DNA of 64,000 nucleotides from Hirundichthys speculiger (GCA_018398805.1 JAGFBZ010000713.1:433501-497500); one strand, 5' to 3'; positions 34,734 through 47,094 are shown, counted from the first letter of the stretch. The notes: a model not told the origin generated them from the letters alone. Program-made: numbers and translations.

Positions 34734-37700
34734 AAGAAAAAACGTAAAATAAAGAAAACTTGAAAAAAAAAAGTTGGAACGTGAGCAGTTGCCACGTCTC
34801 AGTGACGACCGAGTCTAGGTGGCGGATATGGGATCCTGGAGTCGGGGAAACAGGCAATTTGCGGACGAAGTTTGTGCAAAATGTTACTCGTTTAAACGGG
34901 ATGGTGACAGTTGGGCGCGTGGGACAGCCAGAGGCAAAACATGAGGGTATGGCATTGGAGGGTTTCGAAGTTAGGTTAACCTCATTAACCTACTATAGTT
35001 GCTGATTTGATTGGTTCAGGTTAAGACATGGGTTACTGATTATTTATGCAAATTTTAGGATTTTTTTAGTTCCTGTGGGCCCTGTTTTGATTCCTTGTTT
35101 TTTGTGTTTCTGTAAGGCCTAAGTTCTCCACGTATTAAAAAGTGCCACCTCATGGCTCATAAGGGGGAAGCTGATATTACTTAATATTGGCTTAATATTA
35201 CAATTGGCTTGTTGCTGCACTGAGGATGTCTTTCCAGTGTGAAAATATGGAAGACCGCCTGTGGCCGAAAATAATATGTGGAGGATGCGAGGTGAGATGT
35301 ACATTTTTGAATATTTGGGGTTACAGATGTTAAACTGTCTGGTGGAAATGGGAATGTTCTGATCTCGTGTTCAGTGTTCTAGTGCTGTGGCATTGAACCA
35401 CACCTGGGGGCTGTGGAGGGTTGGGCTGCTGACTGGAGGGGGCGGAGAGGTGAGTTCCTCATCAGACATGGGGCGCAGACAAATGGCTGAGGAGTGGCGA
35501 ACTGAACTCTTTATTTTTTCTCCGATTGACCTTCCATCATTGATTTGTGTTCTTGGCTGTGAGGACTAAACACAGCCTGTCTTTTTAGACTCTTACGTCA
35601 CAAAGTTTTGCTGAACAAATCCTACCTCATTTGAGGTCACCGGTTGTTTTGATGTTGTCTCCATCAAGTAGCTAAGTTAGGTCTAGACAGATCCCAAGGT
35701 TACTGTGTTTTTTTCCACTTTGTGTTAGATGAACTGCCCGCCTTTTTGTCTTTGTCATTCTGAACAATCCAGCGTTGTGTGATGACCTCCCTGAATTTTG
35801 AATGCAGACTTGGAGAATAAACTCCGTTTTGCACCTCCGTCGTTTGTCAGTGCCTTGTTTAACAACCAAATAGATTGCTTTACCAGTGCACAATAATAAT
35901 AATTTTTACGACTGAGAAGATATCCATATTCTCAGGTAACAGTGGCGTCCCTGGGTGGGCAGGATTTGAGGCGAAGAGTCATGGCCTTAATTTATGCCAC
36001 AGCATGACACAGCAATTTTAGCAAGTTTAGGCCTCAGAATGAACACAGCATGAATTTTTGACATCGCAGTCTTTTTAGCTCATGTCGTGGGTAAGTGTGT
36101 GTGTGTGTGCACGACTGGCTGACTGACAGACTAACCTTGTGACCTGACCTGACCTCACCTCACCTGACTTGACCTGACGTTGGACAGACATCTGCACGAG
36201 TCTGACCTTCCGTGTACAGGTGCAATATGTTTTAAGTGCCAAATAGAGTATGCAGTATAAGAGAAAATGATCAGATTATTGTCGTGGAAAGTTAGATTGT
36301 CATGATGTTAACCTTGATGTGAATCAACTCATTAATCTAAAGAAATTGTCAGGAGATCTATTAATCTAGGGATACTTCAATAGAAGGATGAAATTATACA
36401 ATTGGGCAACCATAACCATATTCATCAAGCATCGGCTCAGATGTACCAACCTCCCAAAAATGTATATTATATCAAAATCCCAGTGCATTGGTGCTGACAA
36501 TTGGAATTTCCAGAGATGTGCCTGATAAAAGGACAGAGGGAAGTTCCCTCGATGGCAAAATGTTACTTTAGTGTTCAAAAGATTGAATATATTTTTGCTG
36601 AGAGCTGTGGGTTTTCCAGGACGGGCGAGTGGCGTGACCTTGTGGTCAGCTTAGGGAACGTCCTGATGATAATATCATTTGAAATTGATTGTGTAGTGCA
36701 CCTAACGGGTGTATATGTCCACCGCCTTTTGTGCATGTGACTGTTTCCTTCCTAGGTTGGGGCTTACTGATGGTTAGCTGGCCGGGTGAGTTATGGTCTG
36801 CACGCGGCCTGATTGAGGCTGTGGTTGTCTTAGCTAGGGTTCAATTGTGGCTCCAAGGTTCTGGCTCTGAAGTCTTGGCTCTTGTGTTGTTCTGTTTCAG
36901 TGCCCTTGACGTCCCTATAACCAGCTTGTGGATTTTGTCCTCTTGGGTGGGGCCTTGGACATCAGGTGATCCTGAGGTTGGTTCCTGGTATTGAGGTGCA
37001 TGGGTTGTTGGCTTGTCCTGTCCCTTCACGGTGTGGGGCTGAGGACTGGCTTATGGGAGTTTATTTGGGGTTAGACTGCACACTTGTGTTCTCCATCAGC
37101 TAAACTTAGTCGGGAATTTGAGTTGTTGTCTGTTCCGTAGGAACTGTGTGAATGACAACTGTTCCTCTCTATGGAGTTTACGACTCAGGTTTGGAGGTTG
37201 TGGAGGACTATTGGGACCTGGACTGAATGTCGACAGCCTTGATGTCATTATGACAATGTTGGCATTTATTATGGCAATAATATTAACAGCTTTTCCCAAT
37301 TCCATCTGGGAACATTGCCAGAGTCAAGAGACTGGTGTCTAGACCAGATTTGCTAAGTCTGATCTGTGAGTTGGTCTCCACCAGGTTAGACTGTTAGGAC
37401 CTGCTCACTGGGCTCTGAACCAGCTGGAGGTGAGCTGCTGTGCGTTATAATGTGACTGCTGGAGTTAAACTGGAACCAGGACATGCGACCGTACCGGTCC
37501 AGTCCTGAGGTCTCTCTGCTGGCTTCTGGTCACTCAGAGGATAGACGTTGAGACGGCTGATGCAAGGTGGAGCTGCGTTTCAGTTTTGTGCTCCTGGAAA
37601 TCTGGATTGGTCCTAAAATGCAGATGTAAAGCTTTGTCTCTGACGATACTCCAGTCCAGGCTGGAAACAGTCCTGGTTAGACGTGTGTATGACAACTGAA

Positions 37701-39581
37701 AAGATTTTGTCTGCACTATTCTTTTGTTTTAATTTCCTTATTGGTTATTTTGATGTTTGTTTTATGTTATTGATTTTTCTTTTTATGCTCTTGTGATCTA
37801 ATGATTTCCCTAATTTTGGCCAGATTTAGGAAATTGTTCTTTGCAGCTTGTTCTTTGCAGGTGCAGCCCAGGTGACCTGATTGGAGGGTCACCTCGACTT
37901 GGCCTCTGTTTGTGATGTTTTTGATGTTGTTGTGCCTTACATGTTTGGTTTCTGTTATTTTGTTTGTTACCTGGGCTGTGATCTTCTAATTTACAGGTTG
38001 GGAGCTTGGCTGGGTTCCTCTAACTGTATATGGGTTTCTTTCTTTTCAGGATGCTTTGCAATATTGATCCATTGACTCATTCATGATCTATGGAGATGGA
38101 GATTGGGGTCCTGAATGATGACCTGTGAAAGGTTTTACAGGGGAGGAGTTGTTTGTGCAAATGTCCCTGACAGCACACCTGCCACGGGGTAAAACCTTTC
38201 AGATCAATGGGGTAGGGTTATCTGAGGTGTATCAGGTGAAACTCTTACAGGTTGTCCAGGAGGGAGGTCCAGATACTGCGTTGTGTAGTTAGGAGTTGAT
38301 GTTGCTTGTGTCACGTGGCGCTAAAACCAGTGATGTCTCTTCACATGATAGGAAACCTGATTCTTTTCTGACCTTGGCCGACGGTCGACTGGGGGATGCA
38401 CCTGTGGGTGTCTCTGGTGATTGAGAACTGGTCATTCAGTCGTCTGGTTAGATAGGCATTGTGTTTTCCTGATGGGGTTGGCTGTAGTTGAGAGTAGTTA
38501 GTCTCCAGGGGATCTTTGGTTGTTCCTCTAATTTCCGGGAATCTGGCAATCAAAATTAAGGTAAAAGTTAAGATTCAAAGTCCAAATTCAGTCAGGTGAT
38601 CAACCAATTCCAATCTGATCCTGAGAAGTGTACACACAGTACACTTCTCAGGGGAAGAGGGGAACAGCGTGCTCTAGTGCTGTGATCTAGATAAGTTTGT
38701 CATGTGTACAAAAAAAAGTGGGGAGTGTTGGTTGAAAACTGCATCAGGTCACTGTGACCTGTTTTCTTTGTATCTAATGTAGAATATTTAAATGTAGCTC
38801 AAACTGATAACAAAGTGGTTAAAATGACTGTGTTTCTTTAATTCATTGTCTTTGCTGCAACTGTTGTCCTGTATGCAGCTGTGGGTATCTGACCATCTCT
38901 GCTTGTATACAACTGGAGATTAAATCCACTTGCATCCTCTGTCTGATTGTCCAGTCAAGTGCTTTGTTAAGTGTTGTACAATTGCCAGAGACTCACTTAC
39001 TACTGGTAAGCTATTATACCTTAACAGTAAAATTTAAATAACAAGGGTGTTTCCTTCTGAATAAATAGTAATTTATAACAACTATGAATTGGCACTTAGC
39101 CTGTTTGTATTTATCGGAAAGACTGCAATCTTGATGTTGTAGTTTATATCCAAATCAGTTTGGATTTTGCAAACCTGATACACCAATTATATCCTTAGTC
39201 TAAAGTAATTTCATATTGGCATGGCATTGTTTTAAAATCTGTTTCATTTCTACAGTGCCACTTGACAACAAGGCACTTATAAAACAGAACAGGCCTAGAT
39301 CTTAACTCTCTATAGATTTTATTTACAGAAAACCCAAAGAAAATGTTTAACAAGAAGTAAGACTGATGACAGCAGAGGTATTTCAGTGGACGTATAATAA
39401 TCATAATCTGAAATTAATATGAGCAGCAGCAGCATAGAGACTATTGGAAATACAATTCATAATGGAGTAACAACAATGAATAAAGGGACTATTGATCAGG
39501 TTAAGGGCTTGACAGTTAATTAAAAATTAATAGGAACTGACATTCAGAACAAATATTTGATGCAATCTTGTTCATGTTAAT
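34734..39581. other. Long gene-less stretch, possible LTR-like signals
   Basis: No confident gene in about 4.8 kb. Signals seen: degenerate GACCT pentamer repeats (36138-36179); a short GT run (36096-36110); AATAAA in a GAGAATAAACTCCG context at 35814-35827; a purine run AAAAAAAAGTGGGGAG at 38710-38725 followed by TGTTGG; and a 13-bp hairpin at 38621-38651. Open frames at 36501-36740 and 37118-37342 include hydrophobic segments but match nothing I know. An old LTR retroelement is possible but not shown. Confidence 0.4.
38621..38651. repeat. Perfect 13-bp hairpin, 5-nt loop
   Basis: CTGAGAAGTGTAC at 38621-38633 is the exact reverse complement of 38639-38651 with loop ACACA. No T or A run follows that would suggest a terminator. 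Confidence 0.85.
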
Positions 39582-40109
39582 TATTACCCTCTGCCAAGGA
39601 GGTTATGTTTTCGCTTGCATTTGTCTGTCTGTCTGTCTGTGTTCAAGATAACTCAAAAAGTTATGGATGGATTTTGATTAAATTTTCAGGAGTTGTCAGA
39701 AAGGTGAAAAGGAAGAACTGATTTCATTTTGGGTGTGATCCGGAAGAACTTCAAATTTTTGATAACATTGCGGTCAATGTGGGCCGAAAATTGTGTTTCT
39801 CAATATCTCCGTTAATTATTGCCCAAAACTAATGAAAATTTGACTCAGGGATTGACAATGGAAACCTCTATCAAATTCAGAGGCTGATCTGGATCTGATC
39901 CAGAAAGTGAATTTTATTGCAATCTGTAAATCGCTATATTGGGGAATTGTTCCGCTTGGCAGAGGTCTGCGCTCTCCTTTTTACATTTCTGGCAACTCCT
40001 GAAAATTTCGTCAAAATCTATCCATAACTTTTTGAGTTATCTTGTACAGAGACAAACAGACAGACAGATAAACGCAGGCAAAAACATAACCTCCTTGGCG
40101 GAGGTAATA
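39582..40109. repeat. ~390-bp repeat family 1, copies c and d joined in opposite orientation
   Basis: 39582-39976 is a near-complete copy in the same orientation as copy a. At 39977 it switches, inside the GCGCTCTC end, to a partial copy of the opposite orientation (TTTTTACATTTCTGGCAACTC to GGCGGAGGTAATAA). The result is a large imperfect inverted pair next to receptor unit B. Confidence 0.8.
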
Positions 40110-40774
40110 AAATTATAATGTTTTATGAGATCTTTACAATACTGAACATCCTGAAACATCCGGTAGTAAATTAAGATTAAATTTTTATTAAGTCATTTGC
40201 ATATTCATAGTTATCTCCTATAAATGTTTTCAGTTATATTATCTCAGCTTCGTTCATGCTTTCTACTTTTCCATGTGGTTTAAACAGTTTTTCAGTTACC
40301 ACATAAACTGAGTAAATGTATTTGTGGCAAGTTTTTTTTTCACATTTATTCAGAGGAAATGGAAACTATTCATTCATTACTCTTATTTTTTTTTTAATTT
40401 TTAATCAACTTCATATATTGAAGTGTTATGATTAAATCACTTATTCAAGTTTGTTGTAGATGTTCCTTCAGGTTTTTTTTTATTTCATTTTTTTATTACC
40501 ACTTACTTTTCCAGCCTTTTACTACACATGTACCAAATTCTCTCAAACATGTTGTTGCAACTGAACTCAAAACTAGGTAACATTTTAACTGAAACAATAA
40601 AATGTCTCACTTTTAACACGTGATATGTTCTCTTTGTTTTCTTGTAAAAGTAATATGTGCATTTGAGATTTGAAGATACATGTATCTTGTTTTAATTGAA
40701 ACAGAATCTCAGAAAAGAACACGAGAACTGAAACGTCCTGCTGGTGGACATGAAAAAAAGAAATCTTCTACCCA

Positions 40775-41791
40775 TCAGGATGAAGGTTTCATGTTTGATG
40801 ATTCATCAGACGGTGAAACCTTCCTCTTAACTGTGACAGCTGACAGTTTACTTCGACAGCACAGATTAAACATGAGGACGGGTCTGATGGTCTGGTCTCT
40901 GAGGCCATAGATGAGGGAACTCAGACATCTGGGGAGAATGATAAGTAACACGTAAAAGAGATTCAGGATGAGCAGTAGTGCGCTCCGTGGAACCTTCTGT
41001 GAGATGAATAAGAGTAGTGAGTTGTGTACAGTTGAAGACAGACTGAGGCCCAGCTGGACCAGATGCAGCAGCAGTGTGTTACGAGCCTTAAGAGCTGAAG
41101 CTTTGTCTGCAGACGCCGACCTGGCTGCTACGATGACTCCAACATAGGCAGAAATAACCACCACACCAGCTGATACAAACAGAAATCCAGTGTACCCTCT
41201 ATTGTACGCGTACGAGTCTGGTGTCAGAAACATGATGTCTACGTGGCAAAAGCTTCTCATCTGCAGACTCTCCAGCTCTTCAAAAGGAAACTCCAGCAGC
41301 AGAAGAGCCTGAACAAGAACATTTAGTGAACAAAAGGCCCAAACGGTGATGATAGCCACCACAGTGTTCCTGATGGTGACGATGGCAGCGTGTCTCAGAG
41401 GATGACACACCGCCACATATCTCTCCACAGACATCAGCACCAGAGTAACAGGAGAGATTTCACTGGTGAGCTTGCCGATCACTAAGAAAACACCACAAAC
41501 TGGATACGTGAGTGTGACTCTGAGGATGGACAGTAAGAAGAGAATCTGACTCAAAGCCAGCTGAACTGTGTCTGCAAACAGGAGGTTGTAGAGGAGAATG
41601 TAGCGGCACGCTTCACGAAAGACCGCTTTACTCCTCAGAGTGAACAACATGGTGCCGTTAATGAAGAGAAATATGCAGCATGGAGTTGTTGTTAGCGTGG
41701 AGAACGTAATTCTCTCCAGAACCCCCAGTCCAACTGTCACATTGGTCCGAGGATGAGGTGGAGCAGACATCTCACAAAAGTAGAAGCACAC
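40775..41791 (-). CDS. Odorant receptor 131-2-like, copy B (intact)
   Basis: Tandem paralogue of the receptor at 26634-27656, 338 codons from the first ATG; the preferred ATG is at 41770 for the same reason as in copy A. It differs from A by only a few residues: A for T in IITVW-FCSL, LLLILN for LLFIQN before TM7, and a slightly different, two-residue-shorter tail (TVKRKVSPSDESS). All motifs are conserved: NVT, SVERYVAVCHPLRH, and SSLIYGLRDQTIRP at the end of TM7. Flanking DNA from 40107 to about 42458 also matches unit A, so gene and flanks were duplicated together. Confidence 0.92.
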   Translation of the reverse strand: MCFYFCEMSAPPHPRTNVTVGLGVLERITFSTLTTTPCCIFLFINGTMLFTLRSKAVFREACRYILLYNLLFADTVQLALSQILFLLSILRVTLTYPVCGVFLVIGKLTSEISPVTLVLMSVERYVAVCHPLRHAAIVTIRNTVVAIITVWAFCSLNVLVQALLLLEFPFEELESLQMRSFCHVDIMFLTPDSYAYNRGYTGFLFVSAGVVVISAYVGVIVAARSASADKASALKARNTLLLHLVQLGLSLSSTVHNSLLLFISQKVPRSALLLILNLFYVLLIILPRCLSSLIYGLRDQTIRPVLMFNLCCRSKLSAVTVKRKVSPSDESSNMKPSS

Positions 41792-42344
41792 CAGACAGAT
41801 TTGATTATGTCATTAGACCACAAGAGCACAATGAACAGCTGCCCCGTCACCTGCAGTCACATGACAGCGTTGTCCAACACCAGCTTCATGTTCAGCAGAG
41901 TCAGCAGCTAAAAATGTGATTATAGCTGCCTGGTGGGTCTGAGGCATGCACTTGTTGAGAACATTTAAAGTGTAACATAATGAACAGTTTATGCCACTGA
42001 AACAGCATCAATCATTTAGTTGGTATCCGACAACAGTTTAGGTGTTTAAAGACAGATACCTGATGGCTCACCTGTGCAGGTAGCAGGTTGGAGTCCTGCC
42101 TTCATGAGGACAGAGCTGCTCTGTGGGGTTTCCACGGTCTGACAGACCATTTATGGACTCTTTTGTGTCAACCTGTGGGCATGACAACCCCAGAATAAAC
42201 ATGTTTACTCCATCAATGAAAGTGGATGAAACCCATCCCTCACTTTTTTACTCTACCTGGTATATTAGTTTTAATATTTCACCAAAATGTGTGTTACATT
42301 TTCTCACATTTTGTGGTTTGGTTTTGTCAATGGCAAACAAAATA

Positions 42345-42458
42345 ACATAATTTTAACTGGACTTGATCCAGTCCTCACTAACACCAGGAAAGTGGATCAT
42401 ATAACTCCAGTCCTCAGATCTTTACACTGGCTTCCTGTTGGTCAAAGAATTGACTTTA
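42345..42458 (+). mobile_element. L2-like LINE fragment with hAT empty site
   Basis: Encodes TGLDPVLTNTRKVDHITPV and SLHWLPVGQRIDF without interruption. It includes the single CATATAAC (42398-42405) that is duplicated around the hAT insertion at 28249-29433. Similarity to unit A stops at about 42458. Confidence 0.85.
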
Positions 42459-43233
42459 GGCAAATATTTTTTAAATATATTGTTTTATTGGCATCATTTA
42501 TTATTGATTTTGATAAGGGAAGAAACAACAGTTCAGTTGTTTTTGTTGAATTTAGAGACACAAACACTGGAACTTTTTTCTGTCTTTATAACTTGCCTGG
42601 TCATCAAACCTAAACCGCTATATTATATACTATATAACCACTACACCAGTATGTTTCAGGAACTGTAATATGCACTTGAAGAGGTTTGGTATCAAAATAA
42701 ATGCAGCATATGTGATATTACAGCAAAAGTGTACAATTAAGTTCACATACTGCCAGTTCAGAGTAGATAAAGACGAAACAACAGAATATATTCACAATCT
42801 AAAAAAAAAAAACTTTTACACGGTAATTTAGGTTTGGATTCATGCAGTGAACACATTCACTTAGGGGACAAGTTCCTGCTAGTATAGCCAATTTGTTTTC
42901 AGTCTGGGTACTAATTAACTAACGGAATATTCCTGAGCATCATGCCACCATTCACCTCTCCCTATGAATGTAACTACTGTCTCTGTTTGATCACAGAAAT
43001 TGTGGAGCTGGAAGGAACAATCTACTCTCCTCATCAGAAAGATCCATGATCCACAGCCCATAAAGGGAAGGATGGTACAAAGCCTCTTTTGTCCTCAGTA
43101 ATTGAATACTGTAGTGGAAAATATAATAATGGAGTATCTTATTTTACCAGTAATCAGGTGCGTTTCTAGTAAGGCAGTTATACAACAGTTAAACAAGACA
43201 CTTGACCACAGACAAGAGTGCAAGGTGGATTTA
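42459..43233. other. Intergenic DNA, nothing recognised
   Basis: AT-rich; short frames only, none with similarity that I recognise. Confidence 0.5.
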
Positions 43234-43783
43234 GGGCCAATTCCAATTCCTCCCTTAACCCTCAATCTCAACCATTGTCCTTAACCCTCAATCTTGGCCC
43301 TTGAAAGTAAGTGTAAGGGCTATCTTGTGACTTAGAAATGGGACACCCCTTGAGTGCAGTTACGTCTTCAGACTGTGGGGGGCGGCCTTACGCCAAAGCT
43401 ACGTCCAGTCTGTCAAGAAAACGACGACGCCGAAGGAGAAGAAGACGTAGAAGAAGAAGAAGAATATAAATATATGTAAAGAAGACAATTTCGTAACCTT
43501 TATATCTTTATTAACTACGAAAATACCGTACATTTGAAGTTCGCTTTTTTTGGCACCATCCTTCTCGAAGATGTTTTGGCGAAAATACGCAATGCTTTCT
43601 GGGTAGACCTTACTTTTCAAGGGTGGTGCCGGAGAATCTCAATATTGAGGGCAATACAGGCCTCAAACTTGTCCCTCAACTTGACGTTCTAAGAATCGGG
43701 ACAGCACTGGCACTTCACGGGAGCCCACATTTTTGAGATTGAGGGTTGAGATTGAGGGTTAAGGGAGGAATTGGAATTCACCC
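43234..43783. mobile_element. PIF/Harbinger-type MITE (TSD TTA)
   Basis: The left end GGGCCAATTCCAATTCCTCC and the right end GGAGGAATTGGAATTCACCC are inverted repeats of over 30 bp, continuing as CCCTTAACCCTCAATCTCAA and its complement. Both are flanked by TTA (43231-43233 and 43784-43786), the 3-bp TWA duplication known for PIF/Harbinger elements. No transposase. Confidence 0.8.
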
Positions 43784-44055
43784 TTAAACTCCATTGTATA
43801 CAGCAGAGATGGTCAGTTACTCACATACACAGGACAAGCCGTCGTTCAGCAAATGACAATGAGCAAACCAGATGTAATTGCTTTTGTCAACCATCTGAAA
43901 AACACCGGAGCCTTGAGATACCTCCTCCAGATGGCTACGTGTCCCAAAATCAAACGATTAACGTCTGAATGATGATATTTCACATTCCAGAGGAGACTGT
44001 CACAGGGCGCGTAGGACTTAACATTATCCAAACAAACAATATCCAATATTATCAA

Positions 44056-44438
44056 CTAGAAAAGCACTCGGAGAGCACAGACCTCCGCCAAGCGAAACAA
44101 TTGCCCCATATTGCAAATTACAGATTGTGATAAGATCTGCCTTGTGGATCAGATCCAGATCAGCCTTTAACAATTTGATAGAGGTTCCCATTGTCAATCC
44201 CTAAGTCAAATTTCATGAGTTTTGGGTAATAATTGAATTTTGAAAGTGATCCAGAATCCAGGATTTCTTCTGGATCACACCCAGAATGAAATCAGTTCTT
44301 CCTTTTCACATTTCTGACAACTCCTGAAAATTTCATCAAAATCCATCCATAACTTTTTGAGTTATCTTGAATACAGACAGACAGACAGACAGACAGATAA
44401 ATGCCAGCAAAAACATATCCTCCTTGGTGGAGGTAATA
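44056..44438 (-). repeat. ~390-bp repeat family 1, copy e
   Basis: CTAGAAAAGCACTCGGAGAG at the left, ACCTCCGCCAAGCG close to it, (CAGA)n near 44380, and CTCCTTGGTGGAGGTAATA at the right. An internal part (about 40-50 bp) of the consensus is missing near 44230. Confidence 0.85.
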
Positions 44439-44439
44439 C

Positions 44440-45110
44440 CTAGAATAAATGATTTAATCATAACACTTAAATATATGAAGTTGATTAAAAAACTAAATAA
44501 GAGTAATGAATGAATATTTTTCATTACATCTGAATAAATGTAAAAAAGGAGTTTGCATGTTCTCCCCGTGCTTGCGTGGGTTCTCTCCGGGTACTCCGGC
44601 TTCCTCCCACAGTCCAAAGACATGCATGTCAGGTTAATTGATAATTCCAAATTGCCCATAGGGTGTGAATGTGAGTGTGAATGGTTGTATGTCTGTATAT
44701 GTGGCCCTGCGATGGACTGGCGACCTGTCCAGGGTGGACCCCTGCCTTTCGCCCGTAGACAGCTGGGATAGGCTCCAGCAGATCCCCATGACCCTTCAAG
44801 GATGAAACGGGTATAGAAGATGGATGGATGGAAATGTAAAAAAAAAAAAACTTGGCACAAATACATTTACTCAGTTTATGTGGTAACTAAAATACTGTTT
44901 AAACCACATGGAGAAAGTATGAAGAAACTGAGATAATATAACTGAAAACATTTGTAGGACATAACTGTAAATATCCTAATGACTTAAAAATAATTTTTTA
45001 TACTGAATGATTTTTATTTAAACTTAATTTACTACATGCAGTGTTTTCAGGATGTTCAGTACTGTAAACAAGTATGAGCAACATCTCATAAAACATTATA
45101 ATTTTATTTT
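44440..45110 (-). repeat. Inverted partial copy of the receptor-unit 3' flank, split by a retroelement
   Basis: 44440-44547 and 44832-45110 are the reverse complement of DNA downstream of receptors A and B (compare 25570-25935 and 40110-40450): ATGATTTAATCATAACACTT, then the CACATGGAGAAAGTATGAAG block. It carries no receptor exon. So a third, inverted piece of the duplicated unit lies between units B and C. Confidence 0.75.
44548..44831 (+). mobile_element. RTE-like LINE 3' end or SINE with 12-bp TSD
   Basis: Carries the widespread fish sequence CATGTTCTCCCCGTGC...CTGCGATGGACTGGCGACC...AGATGGATGGATGG. It is flanked by perfect AAATGTAAAAAA repeats (44536-44547 and 44832-44843). The GATG-type tail and the variable-length duplication fit insertion by a LINE machinery. 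It splits the inverted flank copy described at 44440-45110. Confidence 0.82.
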
Positions 45111-45194
45111 CAAAATATTTTTCCCACAAAAGATCGACTTTTCTTTTGAGAATATGCACATAACAGCAGCAACATTAACTAGCAGCAACATTAA

Positions 45195-45595
45195 CTCGGG
45201 GAGCACAGACCTTTGCCAAGTGCAACTATTCTCCCATATAGCGATTTACAGATTGCAATAAAATCCGAGTTCTGGATCAGATCTGGATCAGCCTTTGAAA
45301 TTTGATAGAGGTTCTCATTGTCAATCCCTGAGTCAAGTTTCATGAGTTTTGGGCAATAATTAACAAAATTTTTGGCTCCATTGACCGCAATGTTATCGAA
45401 AAGTTGAAAGTGATCCAGAAACCAGGATTTCTTTCAGATCACAGCCCAAAATTAAATCAGTTCTTCCTTTTCACATTTCTGACAACTCCTGAAAATGTCA
45501 TCAAAATCCATCCATAACTTTTTGAGTTATCTTGTACACAGACAGACAGACAGATAAACGCTGGCAAAAACATAATCTCCTTGGCGGAGGTAATA
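45195..45595 (-). repeat. ~390-bp repeat family 1, copy f
   Basis: CTCGGGGAGCACAGACCTTTGCCAAG at the left is a diverged start; (CAGA)n lies near 45540, and CTCCTTGGCGGAGGTAATA ends it at the right. Confidence 0.82.
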
Positions 45596-47094
45596 AACAA
45601 ACAGGTCACAATGACCTAAGGCCACTTTTCTATAACAAATACCCTCAAGCTATAAAATATACTTTCCATCCTGAGTAAGCTGGAGTTCCAACTACTCTCT
45701 GGCATTGTCCTCATATAACAACTAATGGTTGCCCCTACAACAGGTATAAATTGACCAAAACAATGTGAATCAAATCTGTTTAGAGTTAGAATGAAATGTG
45801 TTTACAGCAAAATGGCAAAATAGGCCTGGGGGCAATACATTTTATGTGTCTGACAAGACTCAACAATGTAATTCCACTTAAGAGATAGTGTGAATAACGT
45901 CCCTACTGAAAAACTGAGGTATTTTCTTTGAATGGGAACAAAAGGGGCATAAAAAGGACTGTCTGTACAGTTAGCAGTGAGTCAGCACTCATTGTTTGCC
46001 ATTCTACGACCGAAAAGGGCCCTTTCCCTTACTTTGGTCAAACGTCCCAAAATCGAGGATCCGACACCCCCAAAAATTTTACAGGTCAGAAATTGACTTT
46101 TGGACCTTGGAAACACACTGGGGGATAGAGGGTGTCCCTGGGATGCTGCAGTCCGAATATGAGGCCCGCCCAGCCCCAGTAGATAGCCCCCCAGTGCAGT
46201 TTTGTCACTGTAAACGAACTGTCACTGAGCTGTAATTTTGACTAGTGAGTCCATGTACAGTACTGTACACGGACTCACTAGTCAAAATTATGGCTCACTT
46301 ACAGTTCTTGTACACCAAAGAATATTTTTTTTCAAGTACTTGCTGTTGATACTCTGACACTGAACTCACACAGTAGGATGTCCTCATCGCCCTGAAACAG
46401 GAGATATAAGGCTCATTTGTCTCTGATGCTGCAAGAGCTACTTCCTTAAGGTAGGAGTTTGTAGAGTCAGCCCTGGGATGGTGTGATCCTCTATTCAGCT
46501 TGAAATAAGAGTGCAAGTTTGGTGGGAATTAGAGCATCTTTGGCCGAGATACACATTTGCAAAGGAACAGTGCTCTGCATTGTGTATCTCGGGTACAGTG
46601 AGGTTCTGGAGGCTGAAACCTGAGGGTTGGCCACGGGTCTTAGGTACCTATATGTTTGCAAAGTTTGGTAAAAATCGAAGGAACCTGGAGTTTTTCATCC
46701 AGGGAGACAGGGGGGTGAGCGGCTGACCATGGCTAAAAATAGCACGCCTTTTCCGAATACACTTTCGCGGAGGACTGGTCCCCGCCCTGAAAGTATGAAA
46801 AGTGTCCTGGGAGGTTTATTTCTCTTTGTAAGCCTTTATTTGATCCTCTCCTCTGCCTCTCAGATTTTGATTAAACACACATCAGCATTCTGCCTCAGGT
46901 TGAGACAGCTGGGTAAATTCACGATGTGCACCCTATGTGGTACAATTACCGAGAATCCAACATCCTATAGCCAGAATACTCCATATTTGAAACTTCCCCA
47001 TAAATGCTCCGATTGTGATAAAACACACATCTCTGTAAAGCCCAGGACATGGCCTTTCAGAAAATGTTTCATTTATTAAGATATAACCTTCTGT
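45596..47094. other. Intergenic DNA around the palindrome, no gene recognised
   Basis: Open frames at 46511-46726 and 46729-47079 have no recognisable similarity. Apart from the palindrome I see no classifiable repeat. Confidence 0.5.
46209..46314. repeat. 106-bp near-perfect palindrome
   Basis: The centre lies between 46261 and 46262 with no loop. The inner arms (46233-46261 and 46262-46290) match at 28 of 29 positions. The outer arms continue at lower identity through 46209 and 46314. No gene or repeat family explains it. Confidence 0.85.
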
